From the NCBI GenBank assembly GCA_902560245.1, contig CACELK010000003.1, positions 18,936 through 82,935 on the forward strand: a DNA stretch of 64,000 bases, read 5' to 3'. Under the pieces are notes generated by a model, which saw nothing but the letters and a program-made list of their open reading frames with translations, was not told where the DNA came from and did not search any database. Source of the DNA: an uncultured Pelagibacteraceae bacterium (GTDB lineage: Bacteria > Pseudomonadota > Alphaproteobacteria > Pelagibacterales > Pelagibacteraceae). Below, one piece after another: positions 28,295-37,402 of the stretch. Position 1 is the stretch's first letter, and each line of letters opens with the position of its first letter. The position numbers and the translations under genes are program-made.

Positions 28295-29953
28295 ATGTCA
28301 AAAAATATAAGCAAATTATCAGGTAGAATAGGTTTAAAAGATAACCTTTTTCAGAAAATTTCTGAAAGATCATTAAATTCTAAAAATGGTGACGGTATGA
28401 AGGAATTAGCAGAAAAATATCATGTTGGTCTATCTACAATACACGGAGCTGAGAGTTTTTACGAATTTTTAAGACCCGAACATAGAGCAAAAAAAGCTTT
28501 TGTATGCAATGGTAGTGCGTGCATGTGTGCAGGTACACAAGAAGGTCTTAAAAAAAAGTTACAAGATAAACTCGGTAAAGACAAAGTTGGTGAAATGTTT
28601 TGTTTGGGTTATTGTTACGAGAACCATGCTTTTCACTACGATGGAGAAAATTATGCCGGAAATGATATTTCTAAAATAGATAAAATAGTCAAGGGTGAAG
28701 AAATTATTCAAGAAAAATTTACTTCTAAAAGTTTTGCTTCAAATAGTTTTTTAATGGATGATAAATTATCGGATCTTGACAAATTTAAAAAAAATCTAAA
28801 TATTTTTCTTAAAACCGACAAAAAAGAAATTATTTCATCTTTGTTGTCATCAAATTTAACTGGAAGAGGTGGTGCGGGTTTTCCAACTGGAATGAAATGG
28901 GATTTTTGTAGTAAAGCTAAATCTGATAAAAAATACGTAATTTGTAACGCAGACGAAGGAGACTCTGGAGCTTTTTCTGACAGATATTTACTAGAAGATC
29001 AACCTCTTAAGGTCATATTTGGAATGGTAATCTGTGGTTATGTAATTGGAGGAGATGAAGGCGTCCTTTATATTAGAGGAGAATATCCAAAGTCAATTGA
29101 AGCATTAAACGGATCTATTAATGCTTTAAAAGAAGAAGGATTGTTAGGTAAAAATATTCTTGGTACAAATTTTTCTTTTGACTTAAACATTTGTATCGGA
29201 CAAGGCGCATACATTTGTGGAGAAGAAACTGCTTTAATAGCGTCTATAGAGGGAAGAAGAGCAGAAGTAGATGTTAGACCTCCTTTTCCAGTAACAGAGG
29301 GACTTTATAAAAAACCAACTGTAGTTAACAATGTAGAAACTCTTGCTGCAGCAAGTGGAATTTTGTTAAATGGCGCTGAAAAATTTTCAGCAATTGGAAA
29401 TAAAAAATCTGCAGGTACAAAGCTTGTTTGTTTAGATAGTTTTTTTAATAAACCTGGAGTTTATGAAATTGATATGGGAACACCTATGAAAAAAATTTTT
29501 TATGAAATTGGTGGAGGCCTTAAAGAACCTGTCAAAGCATTTCAAATTGGCGGACCATTAGGTGGTGTAGTTCCAATTCAAGAAATTGACAATTTAAATT
29601 TAGATTTCCAAGAATTTACTAATGCTGGTTTTATGTTAGGACATGCGAGCGTGGTTAGTATTCCAAAAGAATTTAGTATGATTGATTATATACATCATCT
29701 GTTTGAGTTTTCAGCAGAGGAATCATGTGGAAAATGTTTTCCTGGAAGACTTGGATCGTATCGAGGCAAAGAAATGTTCGATCAAGTTAAAAATAAATCA
29801 GCCAAAATCCCTCTAAAATTGTTAAATGAACTACTTATTACGATGAAAAAAGGATGCTTGTGTGCTCTTTGTGGAGCTATACCTACGCCAATTATGAATA
29901 TCTTAAAATATTTTGGTGATGAATTGAAAGATGATATAGTAAAAGAAAATTAA
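28295..29953 (+). CDS. fdsB: NAD-dependent formate dehydrogenase, fused gamma-beta subunit (FdsG-FdsB, NuoE-NuoF-like)
   Basis: Passes electrons from the Mo subunit to NAD+. The 552 residues join two normally separate subunits. Residues about 1-150 are NuoE/FdsG-like with [2Fe-2S] cysteines in FVCNGSACMCAGT and MFCLGYCYENH. Residues about 160-550 are NuoF/FdsB-like with the FMN-binding GRGGAGFPTGMKW (about 190) and GEETALIASIEG. The [4Fe-4S] motif is unusual: ESCGKCFPGR has Cys478 and Cys481, but the third Cys of the usual CxxCxxC is Gly. Downstream, the segment that normally has one Cys reads GCLCALCG (Cys521, 523, 526). Its last base is shared with the start of fdsA. Confidence 0.92.
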   Translation: MSKNISKLSGRIGLKDNLFQKISERSLNSKNGDGMKELAEKYHVGLSTIHGAESFYEFLRPEHRAKKAFVCNGSACMCAGTQEGLKKKLQDKLGKDKVGEMFCLGYCYENHAFHYDGENYAGNDISKIDKIVKGEEIIQEKFTSKSFASNSFLMDDKLSDLDKFKKNLNIFLKTDKKEIISSLLSSNLTGRGGAGFPTGMKWDFCSKAKSDKKYVICNADEGDSGAFSDRYLLEDQPLKVIFGMVICGYVIGGDEGVLYIRGEYPKSIEALNGSINALKEEGLLGKNILGTNFSFDLNICIGQGAYICGEETALIASIEGRRAEVDVRPPFPVTEGLYKKPTVVNNVETLAAASGILLNGAEKFSAIGNKKSAGTKLVCLDSFFNKPGVYEIDMGTPMKKIFYEIGGGLKEPVKAFQIGGPLGGVVPIQEIDNLNLDFQEFTNAGFMLGHASVVSIPKEFSMIDYIHHLFEFSAEESCGKCFPGRLGSYRGKEMFDQVKNKSAKIPLKLLNELLITMKKGCLCALCGAIPTPIMNILKYFGDELKDDIVKEN

Positions 29954-32727
29954 TGAGCTCAGAAAAAAGAAAAATAGCCTATATTGATGGAAAGCCATAC
30001 GAAATTGGTGAAAAACATACTTCTATATTAAAATTTGTTAAAAGTTACTTAGGTGAAAAAAAGGTCCCTACTTTATGTGATGATCCAAATCTTGCTCCTT
30101 ATGGTGCTTGTAGAGTTTGCTCTGTTGAAGTGGCATTAGAAAAAGATGGACCTACCAAAGTAGTAGCTTCGTGTCATACTCCAGTTGGAGAAAATCAACA
30201 TATTTTTACTAATAATGAAGATCTCAAAAATTTAAGAAAAAACATTGTAGAATTAGTTATAACTGATCACCCAATGAATTGTGGAACATGTGAAGTTAAC
30301 AATAATTGTGAACTTCAAGATGTTGCCAATGATCTCGGAATAAAAGATCATAGATATAATAACCCTAAACAACACAAAGGTACCCCTAAAGACACTTCAC
30401 ATTCATACATGAGAATGAATTTAGATAACTGTATTAATTGTGGAAGATGTGTAAGAGCCTGCGATGAGATACAAGGGTCTTTCGTGTTAACAATGAGTGG
30501 AAGAGGATTTGAGTCAAGAATTACCACAGATAATGATATGTTGTTTGGAGATTCTTCTTGCGTATCTTGTGGTGCATGTGCACACACTTGCCCAACAGAT
30601 GCAATATCTGATGTTTTTGCATCTAAGTCTGCAAAATACGATAAAAAAGTAAGAACTACATGTTCGTATTGTGGAGTTGGTTGTAATTTAGAAACATCTG
30701 TCAAAGATGGAAAAGTAGTTTCAATTGATACTCCAAAAGAAACTGAAGTTAATGCTGGACATACTTGTGTCAAAGGTAGATATGCGTTTGGATTTTATGA
30801 TCATCCTGACAGATTAAGAAGTCCACTAATAAAAAGAAATGGTAAATTTGAAAAAGCTTCTTGGGATGAAGCTTATGAATTCATAAAAAATAAATTAGAT
30901 AAAATTAAAAAAGATAATGGTCCAGATGCTATTGCGGGAATATCATCAGCTAGATGTACTAATGAAGAAAACTATGTTTTCCAAAAAATGATTAGAGCAG
31001 TAGTGGGTACAAATAACATTGATTGCTGTGCAAGAATTTGTCATTCTCCAACAGCTTGGGGTATGCAGCAAACATTCGGAACGGGTGCTGCAACTAATTC
31101 AACAGAGGATATTTATTTTGCAGATTTATTTTTAGTTATAGGGGCTAACCCAACTAACGCACATCCAGTTACAGGAGCAAAAATAAAACAACAAGTTATG
31201 AAAGGTAAAAAGTTAATAGTACTTGACCCTGTTGAAACAGAGTTAGCAAAACTAGCAGATTACCATATTAGATTAAGACCAGGAACAAATGTAGCTGTTC
31301 TAAACATGATGTTATATTTTATTGTAAAATCAAAACTATATAAAAAAGAATTCATCGACAATAGGACTGAAGGTTTTGATAAATTTTTTGAACATATTAA
31401 TAGTTTGAATATTGACCAATTGGCAAAAGTTGCAGGTGTAGATAAACAATTTGTTAAGGAAGCTGCTATAGCATATGCCTCAGCAAAAAATTCAATGGAG
31501 TTTCATGGTTTAGGAGTAACTGAACATGAACAGGGATCTAAGACTGTAATGTTGATCGCTGACCTTGCAATGATTACAGGTAATATAGGTAGAAGAGGAG
31601 TTGGTGTTAATCCTTTAAGAGGACAAAACAATGTTCAAGGTGCTGCTGATATGGGATGTCAGCCTCATCAAGGCGCTGGATACTTTCCTGTCGCTGAGCA
31701 AAAGATACAAGATTTTTATACTCAAAAATATGGAGTAATTCATCCAACAAAAGCAGGTTTGAAAATTCCTGAAATGTTTGATGCTGCTATCAACAATGAG
31801 TTAAAAGGTCTTTGGATTATTGGAGAGGATATTGTTCAAACAGATCCCAACAGTAATCATGTAATACAGGCAATGAAAGCTCTTGATTTATTGGTCGTTC
31901 AAGAAATTTTTATGAGTGAAACAGCCAAGTATGCTGATGTCGTACTTCCAGGAACTACTTTTTTAGAAAAAGATGGAACTTTTACAAATACTGAAAGAAG
32001 AGTTCAAAGAGTTAATAAGGCAGCAGAACCTCTGCCTGGAACAAAACCGGATGGTGTTATTGTTACTGAAATGATGCAAAAACTCGGTTTTGATCAAAAA
32101 ATTTATGATGCTGACGAAGTTTTAGCAGAAATTGCAGATATTGTGCCTTTCTTTAAAGGTATTACGAGAGAAAGACTAGGCAAGTTTGGATTACAGTGGC
32201 CTGTAAAAGAGGATGGAACCGACACAAAAATACTTCATGAAAAAGAATTTAAACTGGGCAAAGGAAGACTAAAATACTTTGACTGGAGGGAAAGTACAGA
32301 GATAGAAAAAAATAAAGACGAATACCCGTTAATATTAACAACTAGTAGAGTGTTACAGCACTACAATGCAGCTACAATGACTAGAAGAACAAATAATATA
32401 GATATGGTAGATGAAGATATACTATTGGTTCATCCAAAAGATGCAAAATACAGAGAATTAAATACTGGGGATATTGCAAGATTATATTCTGGCAGAGGAG
32501 AAGTTGCTTTAAAGGTTGAAGTTAACGATAAAGTAAAAGAAGGTGTTGTATTCACTACTTTCCACTTCCCTGAACATATGGTTAATATGGTAACTGGACA
32601 TGGAAAAGATGAGGAAACGCAATGTGCAGAATATAAAGTTTCATCTGTAGAAGTTCAAAAAATTTCAAACCAATTCAAGACAAATCACTACCCTGAAGAA
32701 AATACTGTAGAAATCAAATCTAGTTAA
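29953..32727 (+). CDS. fdsA: NAD-dependent formate dehydrogenase, molybdenum alpha subunit FdsA
   Basis: Oxidises formate to CO2 at a Mo-bisMGD centre. The 924 residues show, in order: a NuoG-like [2Fe-2S] domain (GACRVCSVEV), a His-Cys [4Fe-4S] site (DHPMNCGTCEVNNNCELQ), two ferredoxin-type clusters (CINCGRCVRAC and CVSCGACAHTCP), the proximal cluster of the catalytic domain (CSYCGVGCNL) and the Mo-binding catalytic pair Cys363-His364 (CARICHSPTAWG). A C-terminal molybdopterin-dinucleotide-binding domain follows. A cysteine, not selenocysteine, is used. It shares one base with the preceding gene. In marine C1-oxidising cells it would remove formate made from methyl groups. Confidence 0.95.
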   Translation: MSSEKRKIAYIDGKPYEIGEKHTSILKFVKSYLGEKKVPTLCDDPNLAPYGACRVCSVEVALEKDGPTKVVASCHTPVGENQHIFTNNEDLKNLRKNIVELVITDHPMNCGTCEVNNNCELQDVANDLGIKDHRYNNPKQHKGTPKDTSHSYMRMNLDNCINCGRCVRACDEIQGSFVLTMSGRGFESRITTDNDMLFGDSSCVSCGACAHTCPTDAISDVFASKSAKYDKKVRTTCSYCGVGCNLETSVKDGKVVSIDTPKETEVNAGHTCVKGRYAFGFYDHPDRLRSPLIKRNGKFEKASWDEAYEFIKNKLDKIKKDNGPDAIAGISSARCTNEENYVFQKMIRAVVGTNNIDCCARICHSPTAWGMQQTFGTGAATNSTEDIYFADLFLVIGANPTNAHPVTGAKIKQQVMKGKKLIVLDPVETELAKLADYHIRLRPGTNVAVLNMMLYFIVKSKLYKKEFIDNRTEGFDKFFEHINSLNIDQLAKVAGVDKQFVKEAAIAYASAKNSMEFHGLGVTEHEQGSKTVMLIADLAMITGNIGRRGVGVNPLRGQNNVQGAADMGCQPHQGAGYFPVAEQKIQDFYTQKYGVIHPTKAGLKIPEMFDAAINNELKGLWIIGEDIVQTDPNSNHVIQAMKALDLLVVQEIFMSETAKYADVVLPGTTFLEKDGTFTNTERRVQRVNKAAEPLPGTKPDGVIVTEMMQKLGFDQKIYDADEVLAEIADIVPFFKGITRERLGKFGLQWPVKEDGTDTKILHEKEFKLGKGRLKYFDWRESTEIEKNKDEYPLILTTSRVLQHYNAATMTRRTNNIDMVDEDILLVHPKDAKYRELNTGDIARLYSGRGEVALKVEVNDKVKEGVVFTTFHFPEHMVNMVTGHGKDEETQCAEYKVSSVEVQKISNQFKTNHYPEENTVEIKSS

Positions 32728-32739
32728 ATTTTCAAATAA

Positions 32740-32913
32740 ATGGTGGAATTAGTAAGAAAATTCTATAAACCCTTTATAATAACTTATATACTTTTAAGCG
32801 TAGGTATAAGTTTTTATCCATCATTTGATTTTTATTCATTTAAAGGACAGATTATTCTTTTTAGTGTATCAATCATAAATGGATTAATGGGAATATTTGT
32901 AAAAAAGTATTAG
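32740..32913 (+). CDS. Tiny membrane protein, 57 residues
   Basis: A short frame begins 12 bases after fdsA and runs from ATG at 32740 to TAG at 32911-32913. The product begins MVELVRKFYKPF and has two hydrophobic segments (about 12-28 and 37-53) joined by a loop with FYPSFDFYSFKG, ending in KKY. The start and stop fit exactly between fdsA and the next gene, which begins 5 bases later. No family is recognised; expression and function are unproven. Confidence 0.5.
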   Translation: MVELVRKFYKPFIITYILLSVGISFYPSFDFYSFKGQIILFSVSIINGLMGIFVKKY

Positions 32914-32917
32914 TAAA

Positions 32918-33655
32918 ATGAAAATATTTAAAACTATAATTATATATTTTATTTTAATTTCTTGGGCAAGTGCAAATACTATTTATAACCTTATAAAAAT
33001 TCCTAATTTAGAAATTTATAGTCTAAACTCTCCTACAGGTATTAAATATCTTAAACCGTACAAGGCATTTCAGGTTGGGATAAGAAATAACAATGTAAGT
33101 TGTTTTGATGTAAAAGATGGCAATATAGACAAAATTTTTCCTTTAATAGATAAAAACTTTAAGAAGTATGATGAATCTTTTCTTAAAAAAATAAATTTAA
33201 AATATGTTGTTCTTTGTGAAAATTTAAGTGTAGCTGGTATTGGTGCAGCCGGTGTCCCAAATTATTTAATGAAAACTTTAATATTAGATATAAATTTTGA
33301 AAAAGAATATTTTGAAAGAGTTTTACATCATGAGATTTTTCATATTATTAATGATAATTTTAAAGAGTTGTTTGAAGAGAAAGAATGGATAAGTTTTAAC
33401 AATAGAGATTTTAAATATGCAGAATGTTCTACGTGCTCAGATAAGTTAGGTTTATCACTATTTGAGAAAACAAATGGTTTTCTTACAGAATATTCAATGA
33501 CAACTCCATCTGAAGATATGGCAGAAATATATTCTTTTATGATGACAGATAAAAAATTATTAAAAAATGTTATTAATAAAGATTCAATTTTAGAAAATAA
33601 AGTATCTTATTTAAAAAAAAAACTAATGCTGGTTGATGAAAATTTGAAGTTTTAG
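32918..33655 (+). CDS. Secreted putative zinc metallopeptidase-like protein (HExxH)
   Basis: A 245-residue protein with a signal peptide (hydrophobic 5-18, cleavage near ASA). A HEIFH zinc-binding motif sits at about 140-144 (RVLHHEIFHIINDNF), followed some 70 residues later by a SEDMAEIYSFMM segment whose Glu residues could be the third ligand, as in gluzincin-type peptidases. A pair of cysteines lies in AECSTCSDK. No specific family could be named. It is followed after 1 base by a membrane-anchored cyclophilin, so both may act on periplasmic protein quality. Confidence 0.55.
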   Translation: MKIFKTIIIYFILISWASANTIYNLIKIPNLEIYSLNSPTGIKYLKPYKAFQVGIRNNNVSCFDVKDGNIDKIFPLIDKNFKKYDESFLKKINLKYVVLCENLSVAGIGAAGVPNYLMKTLILDINFEKEYFERVLHHEIFHIINDNFKELFEEKEWISFNNRDFKYAECSTCSDKLGLSLFEKTNGFLTEYSMTTPSEDMAEIYSFMMTDKKLLKNVINKDSILENKVSYLKKKLMLVDENLKF

Positions 33656-33656
33656 A

Positions 33657-34301
33657 ATGAGAAAAAAAATAAAACAAAGTTTTTCAGAAAAGGTACTTCT
33701 TATTTTTGTTATTTTTTTAGGGGTAAGTTCTGTTACATCTTTTTTTTTTATAAAAAATAAATGTTTGTTTGTTGAACAATATAATCCAGAAAAATTAGAA
33801 TTTAAAAATAGAGAAAACATAGCAGTATTAAATGCACCTTGTGGGAATGTTATAATTGAACTCTATCCCAATGTAGCTCCGAAATCTGTTGAAAGATTTA
33901 AATTTTTAATCAAAAAGGGAAAATATAACAATGTAGCTTTTCATAGAGTAATTAAAAATACTCTTGTTCAGGCGGGTGATTTAGAATTTGGCAAAAAAAA
34001 TAACTTAAACTATTCTTATATAGGAAGTGGTAAATCTGGCTATGGATCAATTAATTCTGAGTTAAATTATCCATTTGAATTTACTGCTGGAACTGTTGCA
34101 CTTGCAAGAACTAATCAAAAAAATACTGAGGATAGTCAATTTTTTATTTTGTTGGTTGATGCACCTCTTTATCAAGGTGAATATTCCCCTGTTGGAAAGG
34201 TGATCTATGGATTAGATGTTTTGAGAAAAATTAAATTTGATGAAAAAGTTGAATATGTCTTGAGACCAGATTTTATTAATACTTTTAAATTATTAAAGTA
34301 A
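33657..34301 (+). CDS. Membrane-anchored cyclophilin-type peptidyl-prolyl isomerase
   Basis: Catalyses proline isomerisation, probably in the periplasm. A single N-terminal membrane segment (about 13-32, VLLIFVIFLGVSSVTSFFFI) anchors the domain. The cyclophilin fold follows from about 55: GNVIIELYPNVAPKSVERF, YNNVAFHRVIKN with the catalytic Arg, a GSGKSGYG loop, TAGTVALARTNQKNTEDSQFFI and the SPVGKVIYGLDVL ending. The usual FFIxxxxxxxLD order is kept (FFILLVDAPLYQG). It ends 1 base before the convergent FadN-like gene. Confidence 0.85.
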   Translation: MRKKIKQSFSEKVLLIFVIFLGVSSVTSFFFIKNKCLFVEQYNPEKLEFKNRENIAVLNAPCGNVIIELYPNVAPKSVERFKFLIKKGKYNNVAFHRVIKNTLVQAGDLEFGKKNNLNYSYIGSGKSGYGSINSELNYPFEFTAGTVALARTNQKNTEDSQFFILLVDAPLYQGEYSPVGKVIYGLDVLRKIKFDEKVEYVLRPDFINTFKLLK

Positions 34302-34302
34302 T

Positions 34303-36525
34303 TTAGTTTACTAGTGGTTTTCCAGTCGCAAGTGTATGTTTAATTCTATCTTGGGTATTTTTATTTTCTATTAATTTCATAAAAGATTCTAGCTCTAATC
34401 TATAAAGATCATCCTCTGATAGAGTTTTGTCAATCGATGTGTTTCCTCCACTTAGAACATTTGCTAGCTCTTCTCCAACTACCATTCCATGATCTAATAT
34501 AACTTTTTCATTATAAAGTTTTTCTAAAATTTTAACCATTTTATCTTTTAGGGGTTTTCCAGATAAATTATATGTACATTCTTTTGGTGGAGTAAAGTTT
34601 TTATTATCCTCAATTAATTTTTTTGATACCTCAAATAAACTATTTCTATTCATTACTTTTTTATCCTCAGGTTTTATAAACTTTAATGGTTCGGCTTCCA
34701 CAGTCGAGGTTGCTGTTGTTGCATACCCTATAATATTAAAAACTTTTAAAGGTGCATAATCTGGATCTTTTTTTGCTTCTTCTGTTTGCGTCCATCTCCA
34801 TAAAACCTCTTTACATCCACCACCTGCTGGTACTAGACCAACTCCTGTTTCTACAAGTCCCATTACTATGTTAGTATGCGCCACAACAAAATTTGATTGA
34901 ATCGCAACCTCCTCTCCTCCACCCAAAACTAAACCTGATGGTGCTGAAATTACTGGGTACTTTGAATATTTTAAATGTTTACACGTATCTTGAAAATATT
35001 TAATAAACTTTTCAATAGATTTGAAATCTCCTTTGTCTGCAAAGTTCATCGTATAGGTTAAATTAACTCCTGCTGAAAACTGCATACTTTCGTTCATAAT
35101 AATTAAAGGTTTGTCTGTTGCATTTTTTAAAGCATCCATTGAATCATAATCTAAAGCACATGCTTTTGTAGTAAATTCAACAATATTAAAATCTTTAAAT
35201 CTATATATGTCAGCAGATTTATTCTTATCTATTTTGATTGCTTTTGGTTTAATTTTCCCCAGAGTTTCTATATTTGTATACTTTTGTCTTTCACCATAAA
35301 AGTTTTCATCTTTATTTTGATTTAATTTTTCCAAAAATTTATTGTTTTCAAAACTATCAATACGTTCGAAAAAGTTTTTAACTCCTATAGATTTTAGCAT
35401 TTCAAATGGTCCCATTGCCCAGTTAAAGCCTAACCTCATCGCTTCATCAATATCATTAAATTTATCTGTAATACCTGGAACTAAAGAAGAGGCGTACTTA
35501 ATTATTTTAGAAATTACCGACCATGCGTATTCGCCATATTTGTCTTTTCTGCTAATAAGTAAATTTAAGTTCACAGTATCAATGCCAAGATCAATTTTCT
35601 TCGTTGAAGAATATTCCTCTGTTTCAAGATTAATTGCTTCTAAAATTTTTTTATTATCTGTCTTGTTCATTCTGTAAAAACCACCTTTACCTTTTCTACC
35701 TGTGTACCCTGTTTCAATTAACTTGGTAATTAGTGGTATTTCCTTAGCAACTCCTTGAAAGGGATCGTTTTTTGGAAGTTCTTTTATAAAACTTTTTAAA
35801 ACATCGGCCATTAAATCAATTCCTATTAAATCATAAAGACCAAAAACTCCAGTTTTTGGAATTCCCATTGGTCTTCCAAAAACTGCATCTGCTTCTTCAA
35901 TAGATAATTTCATTCGAAATGCTTCGGTCATAGCTACCTGCATAGCAAAAACACCTATTCTATTTCCTAAAAAACCAGGAGTATCGTTGCAAACTATAGC
36001 CCCTTTTCCTAACTCATCTTCACAAAATTTCTTCAATGAATTTATTTTATCTAAATCATTATTTTCATTTTTAACAATTTCTAACAACCCCATATAACGA
36101 ACAGGATTAAAAAAATGTGTTATACAAAAATCTTTTTTTTCATCTTTTGTTAATTTCTCTGATAAAATTTTTATTGGAATTGACGATGTGTTTGAAGAAA
36201 CTATAGCACCTGGTTTTCTTGATTTAAAAATTTTTTCATAAATGTTGTGTTTGATATCTATCCTTTCTACAACAGCTTCTACTACCCAGTCAGCATCTTT
36301 AACAGCATCAAAATCATCATTTATATTTCCAACTTTTATATTATTTATTTTATTTTTATCTATAAGTAATGGAGGTCTGGATTTATATATTCTATCTCTA
36401 GCTAGTGTGCTTATATCTGTAGTTAAATCTAATAATGTAACTGGAATTTTAGCATTACATAAATGAGCAGCGATACCACTTCCCATTGTACCTGATCCAA
36501 TTATTACTACTTTTTTAATGTTCAT
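34303..36525 (-). CDS. 3-hydroxyacyl-CoA dehydrogenase/enoyl-CoA hydratase fusion (FadN-like domain order)
   Basis: Two beta-oxidation activities in one 740-residue chain. The N-terminal NAD-binding domain starts with VIIGSGTMGSGIAAHL and has EAVVERIDIK, SNTSSIPIK and ITHFFNPVRYMGLLEIV. A helical dehydrogenase domain runs to about 400, and a crotonase domain from about 430 contains the oxyanion-loop regions (MQFSAGVNL and GLVLGGGEEVAIQSN). This order is the reverse of E. coli FadB and matches the FadN type. It is last in the minus-strand run EutA-like, EutD-like, Pot ABC genes, following potC by 20 bases. Whether the substrate is a fatty acid or a product of the transported compound is unknown. 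Confidence 0.85.
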   Translation of the reverse strand: MNIKKVVIIGSGTMGSGIAAHLCNAKIPVTLLDLTTDISTLARDRIYKSRPPLLIDKNKINNIKVGNINDDFDAVKDADWVVEAVVERIDIKHNIYEKIFKSRKPGAIVSSNTSSIPIKILSEKLTKDEKKDFCITHFFNPVRYMGLLEIVKNENNDLDKINSLKKFCEDELGKGAIVCNDTPGFLGNRIGVFAMQVAMTEAFRMKLSIEEADAVFGRPMGIPKTGVFGLYDLIGIDLMADVLKSFIKELPKNDPFQGVAKEIPLITKLIETGYTGRKGKGGFYRMNKTDNKKILEAINLETEEYSSTKKIDLGIDTVNLNLLISRKDKYGEYAWSVISKIIKYASSLVPGITDKFNDIDEAMRLGFNWAMGPFEMLKSIGVKNFFERIDSFENNKFLEKLNQNKDENFYGERQKYTNIETLGKIKPKAIKIDKNKSADIYRFKDFNIVEFTTKACALDYDSMDALKNATDKPLIIMNESMQFSAGVNLTYTMNFADKGDFKSIEKFIKYFQDTCKHLKYSKYPVISAPSGLVLGGGEEVAIQSNFVVAHTNIVMGLVETGVGLVPAGGGCKEVLWRWTQTEEAKKDPDYAPLKVFNIIGYATTATSTVEAEPLKFIKPEDKKVMNRNSLFEVSKKLIEDNKNFTPPKECTYNLSGKPLKDKMVKILEKLYNEKVILDHGMVVGEELANVLSGGNTSIDKTLSEDDLYRLELESFMKLIENKNTQDRIKHTLATGKPLVN

Positions 36526-36545
36526 AACTTAAAAAATGAGAATTA

Positions 36546-37400
36546 TTATCTATTAATACCTCTTATTCGTTCAGATCTTCTTCTTAAAAGTTCTGCCGTA
36601 ACAAGTATTAATGTTGAAAGAATAATTAAACAAGTCGCAACTGCAAGTATTGTAGGACTTAATTGTTCTCTTAATCCTGTCCACATTTGAATTGGTATTG
36701 TTGTGTTATCTAGTCCTGCTAGAAATAAAACAACAACAACTTCATCAAATGATGTAACAAAAGCAAAAAGGCCTCCAGATATTACACCTGGTAAAATTAG
36801 AGGTAAGGTTATTTTCATAAATGTATTGACTGGATCGCTACCAAGACTTGCGGCAGCTCTTGTGACGCTATGGTCAAATCCTGATAAAGTTGCAGTTACA
36901 GTGATAACAACAAATGGGGTTCCTAAAACTATATGTGCAAGCACTATTCCTGTGTGAGTGGCTGCTAAACCAACTTTTGCCATAAAAAAGAAAATTGCAA
37001 CACCAGAAATAATAAGTGGAACTATCATTGGTGATATTAAAGCTGCCATAATAATTCCTTTATATGGCATATGTCTGCTGCTTAAACCTAAGGCTGCAAC
37101 AGTACCCAATATAACTGATCCAAGAGTTGCAAATAAAGCTATTATAAAACTATTTTTCGCAGCTAAGCCCCAAGGATTTTTTGTTCCATAAATCATATCT
37201 TTGTACCATCTTAGAGAAAATGCATCTGGGTCAAGCCGCTTCATCCCGTCTGAAAAAACTAAAAATTCTTCTGCGTTAAATGATAGTGGAAATATTACAA
37301 ATAAAGGTGCTATTAAAAAGAAAAATACACAACTACAAATAAACAAATAAAAATAATGCCATATTCTATAATGCGGTTCTGTATATTTTGGTAATGCCAT
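36546..37400 (-). CDS. potC: ABC transporter permease, PotC-like
   Basis: The 284 residues have six membrane helices and the binding-protein-dependent permease loop (RAAASLGSDPVNTFMKITLPLILPGV, about 195-220). An extra N-terminal helix is near 14-35. PotC-type features include the FVTSFDEVVVVLFLAG segment. It starts 2 bases after the potB-like gene. The permease pair would import a polyamine-like or other cationic substrate; the true substrate is unproven. Confidence 0.82.
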   Translation of the reverse strand: MALPKYTEPHYRIWHYFYLFICSCVFFFLIAPLFVIFPLSFNAEEFLVFSDGMKRLDPDAFSLRWYKDMIYGTKNPWGLAAKNSFIIALFATLGSVILGTVAALGLSSRHMPYKGIIMAALISPMIVPLIISGVAIFFFMAKVGLAATHTGIVLAHIVLGTPFVVITVTATLSGFDHSVTRAAASLGSDPVNTFMKITLPLILPGVISGGLFAFVTSFDEVVVVLFLAGLDNTTIPIQMWTGLREQLSPTILAVATCLIILSTLILVTAELLRRRSERIRGINR

Positions 37401-37402
37401 AT

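Noticed and set aside
30348..30773. 141-residue open frame on the minus strand
   Set aside because: Antisense to the Fe-S cluster region of fdsA; the frame is open because Cys- and Gly-rich codons on the other strand avoid stops.
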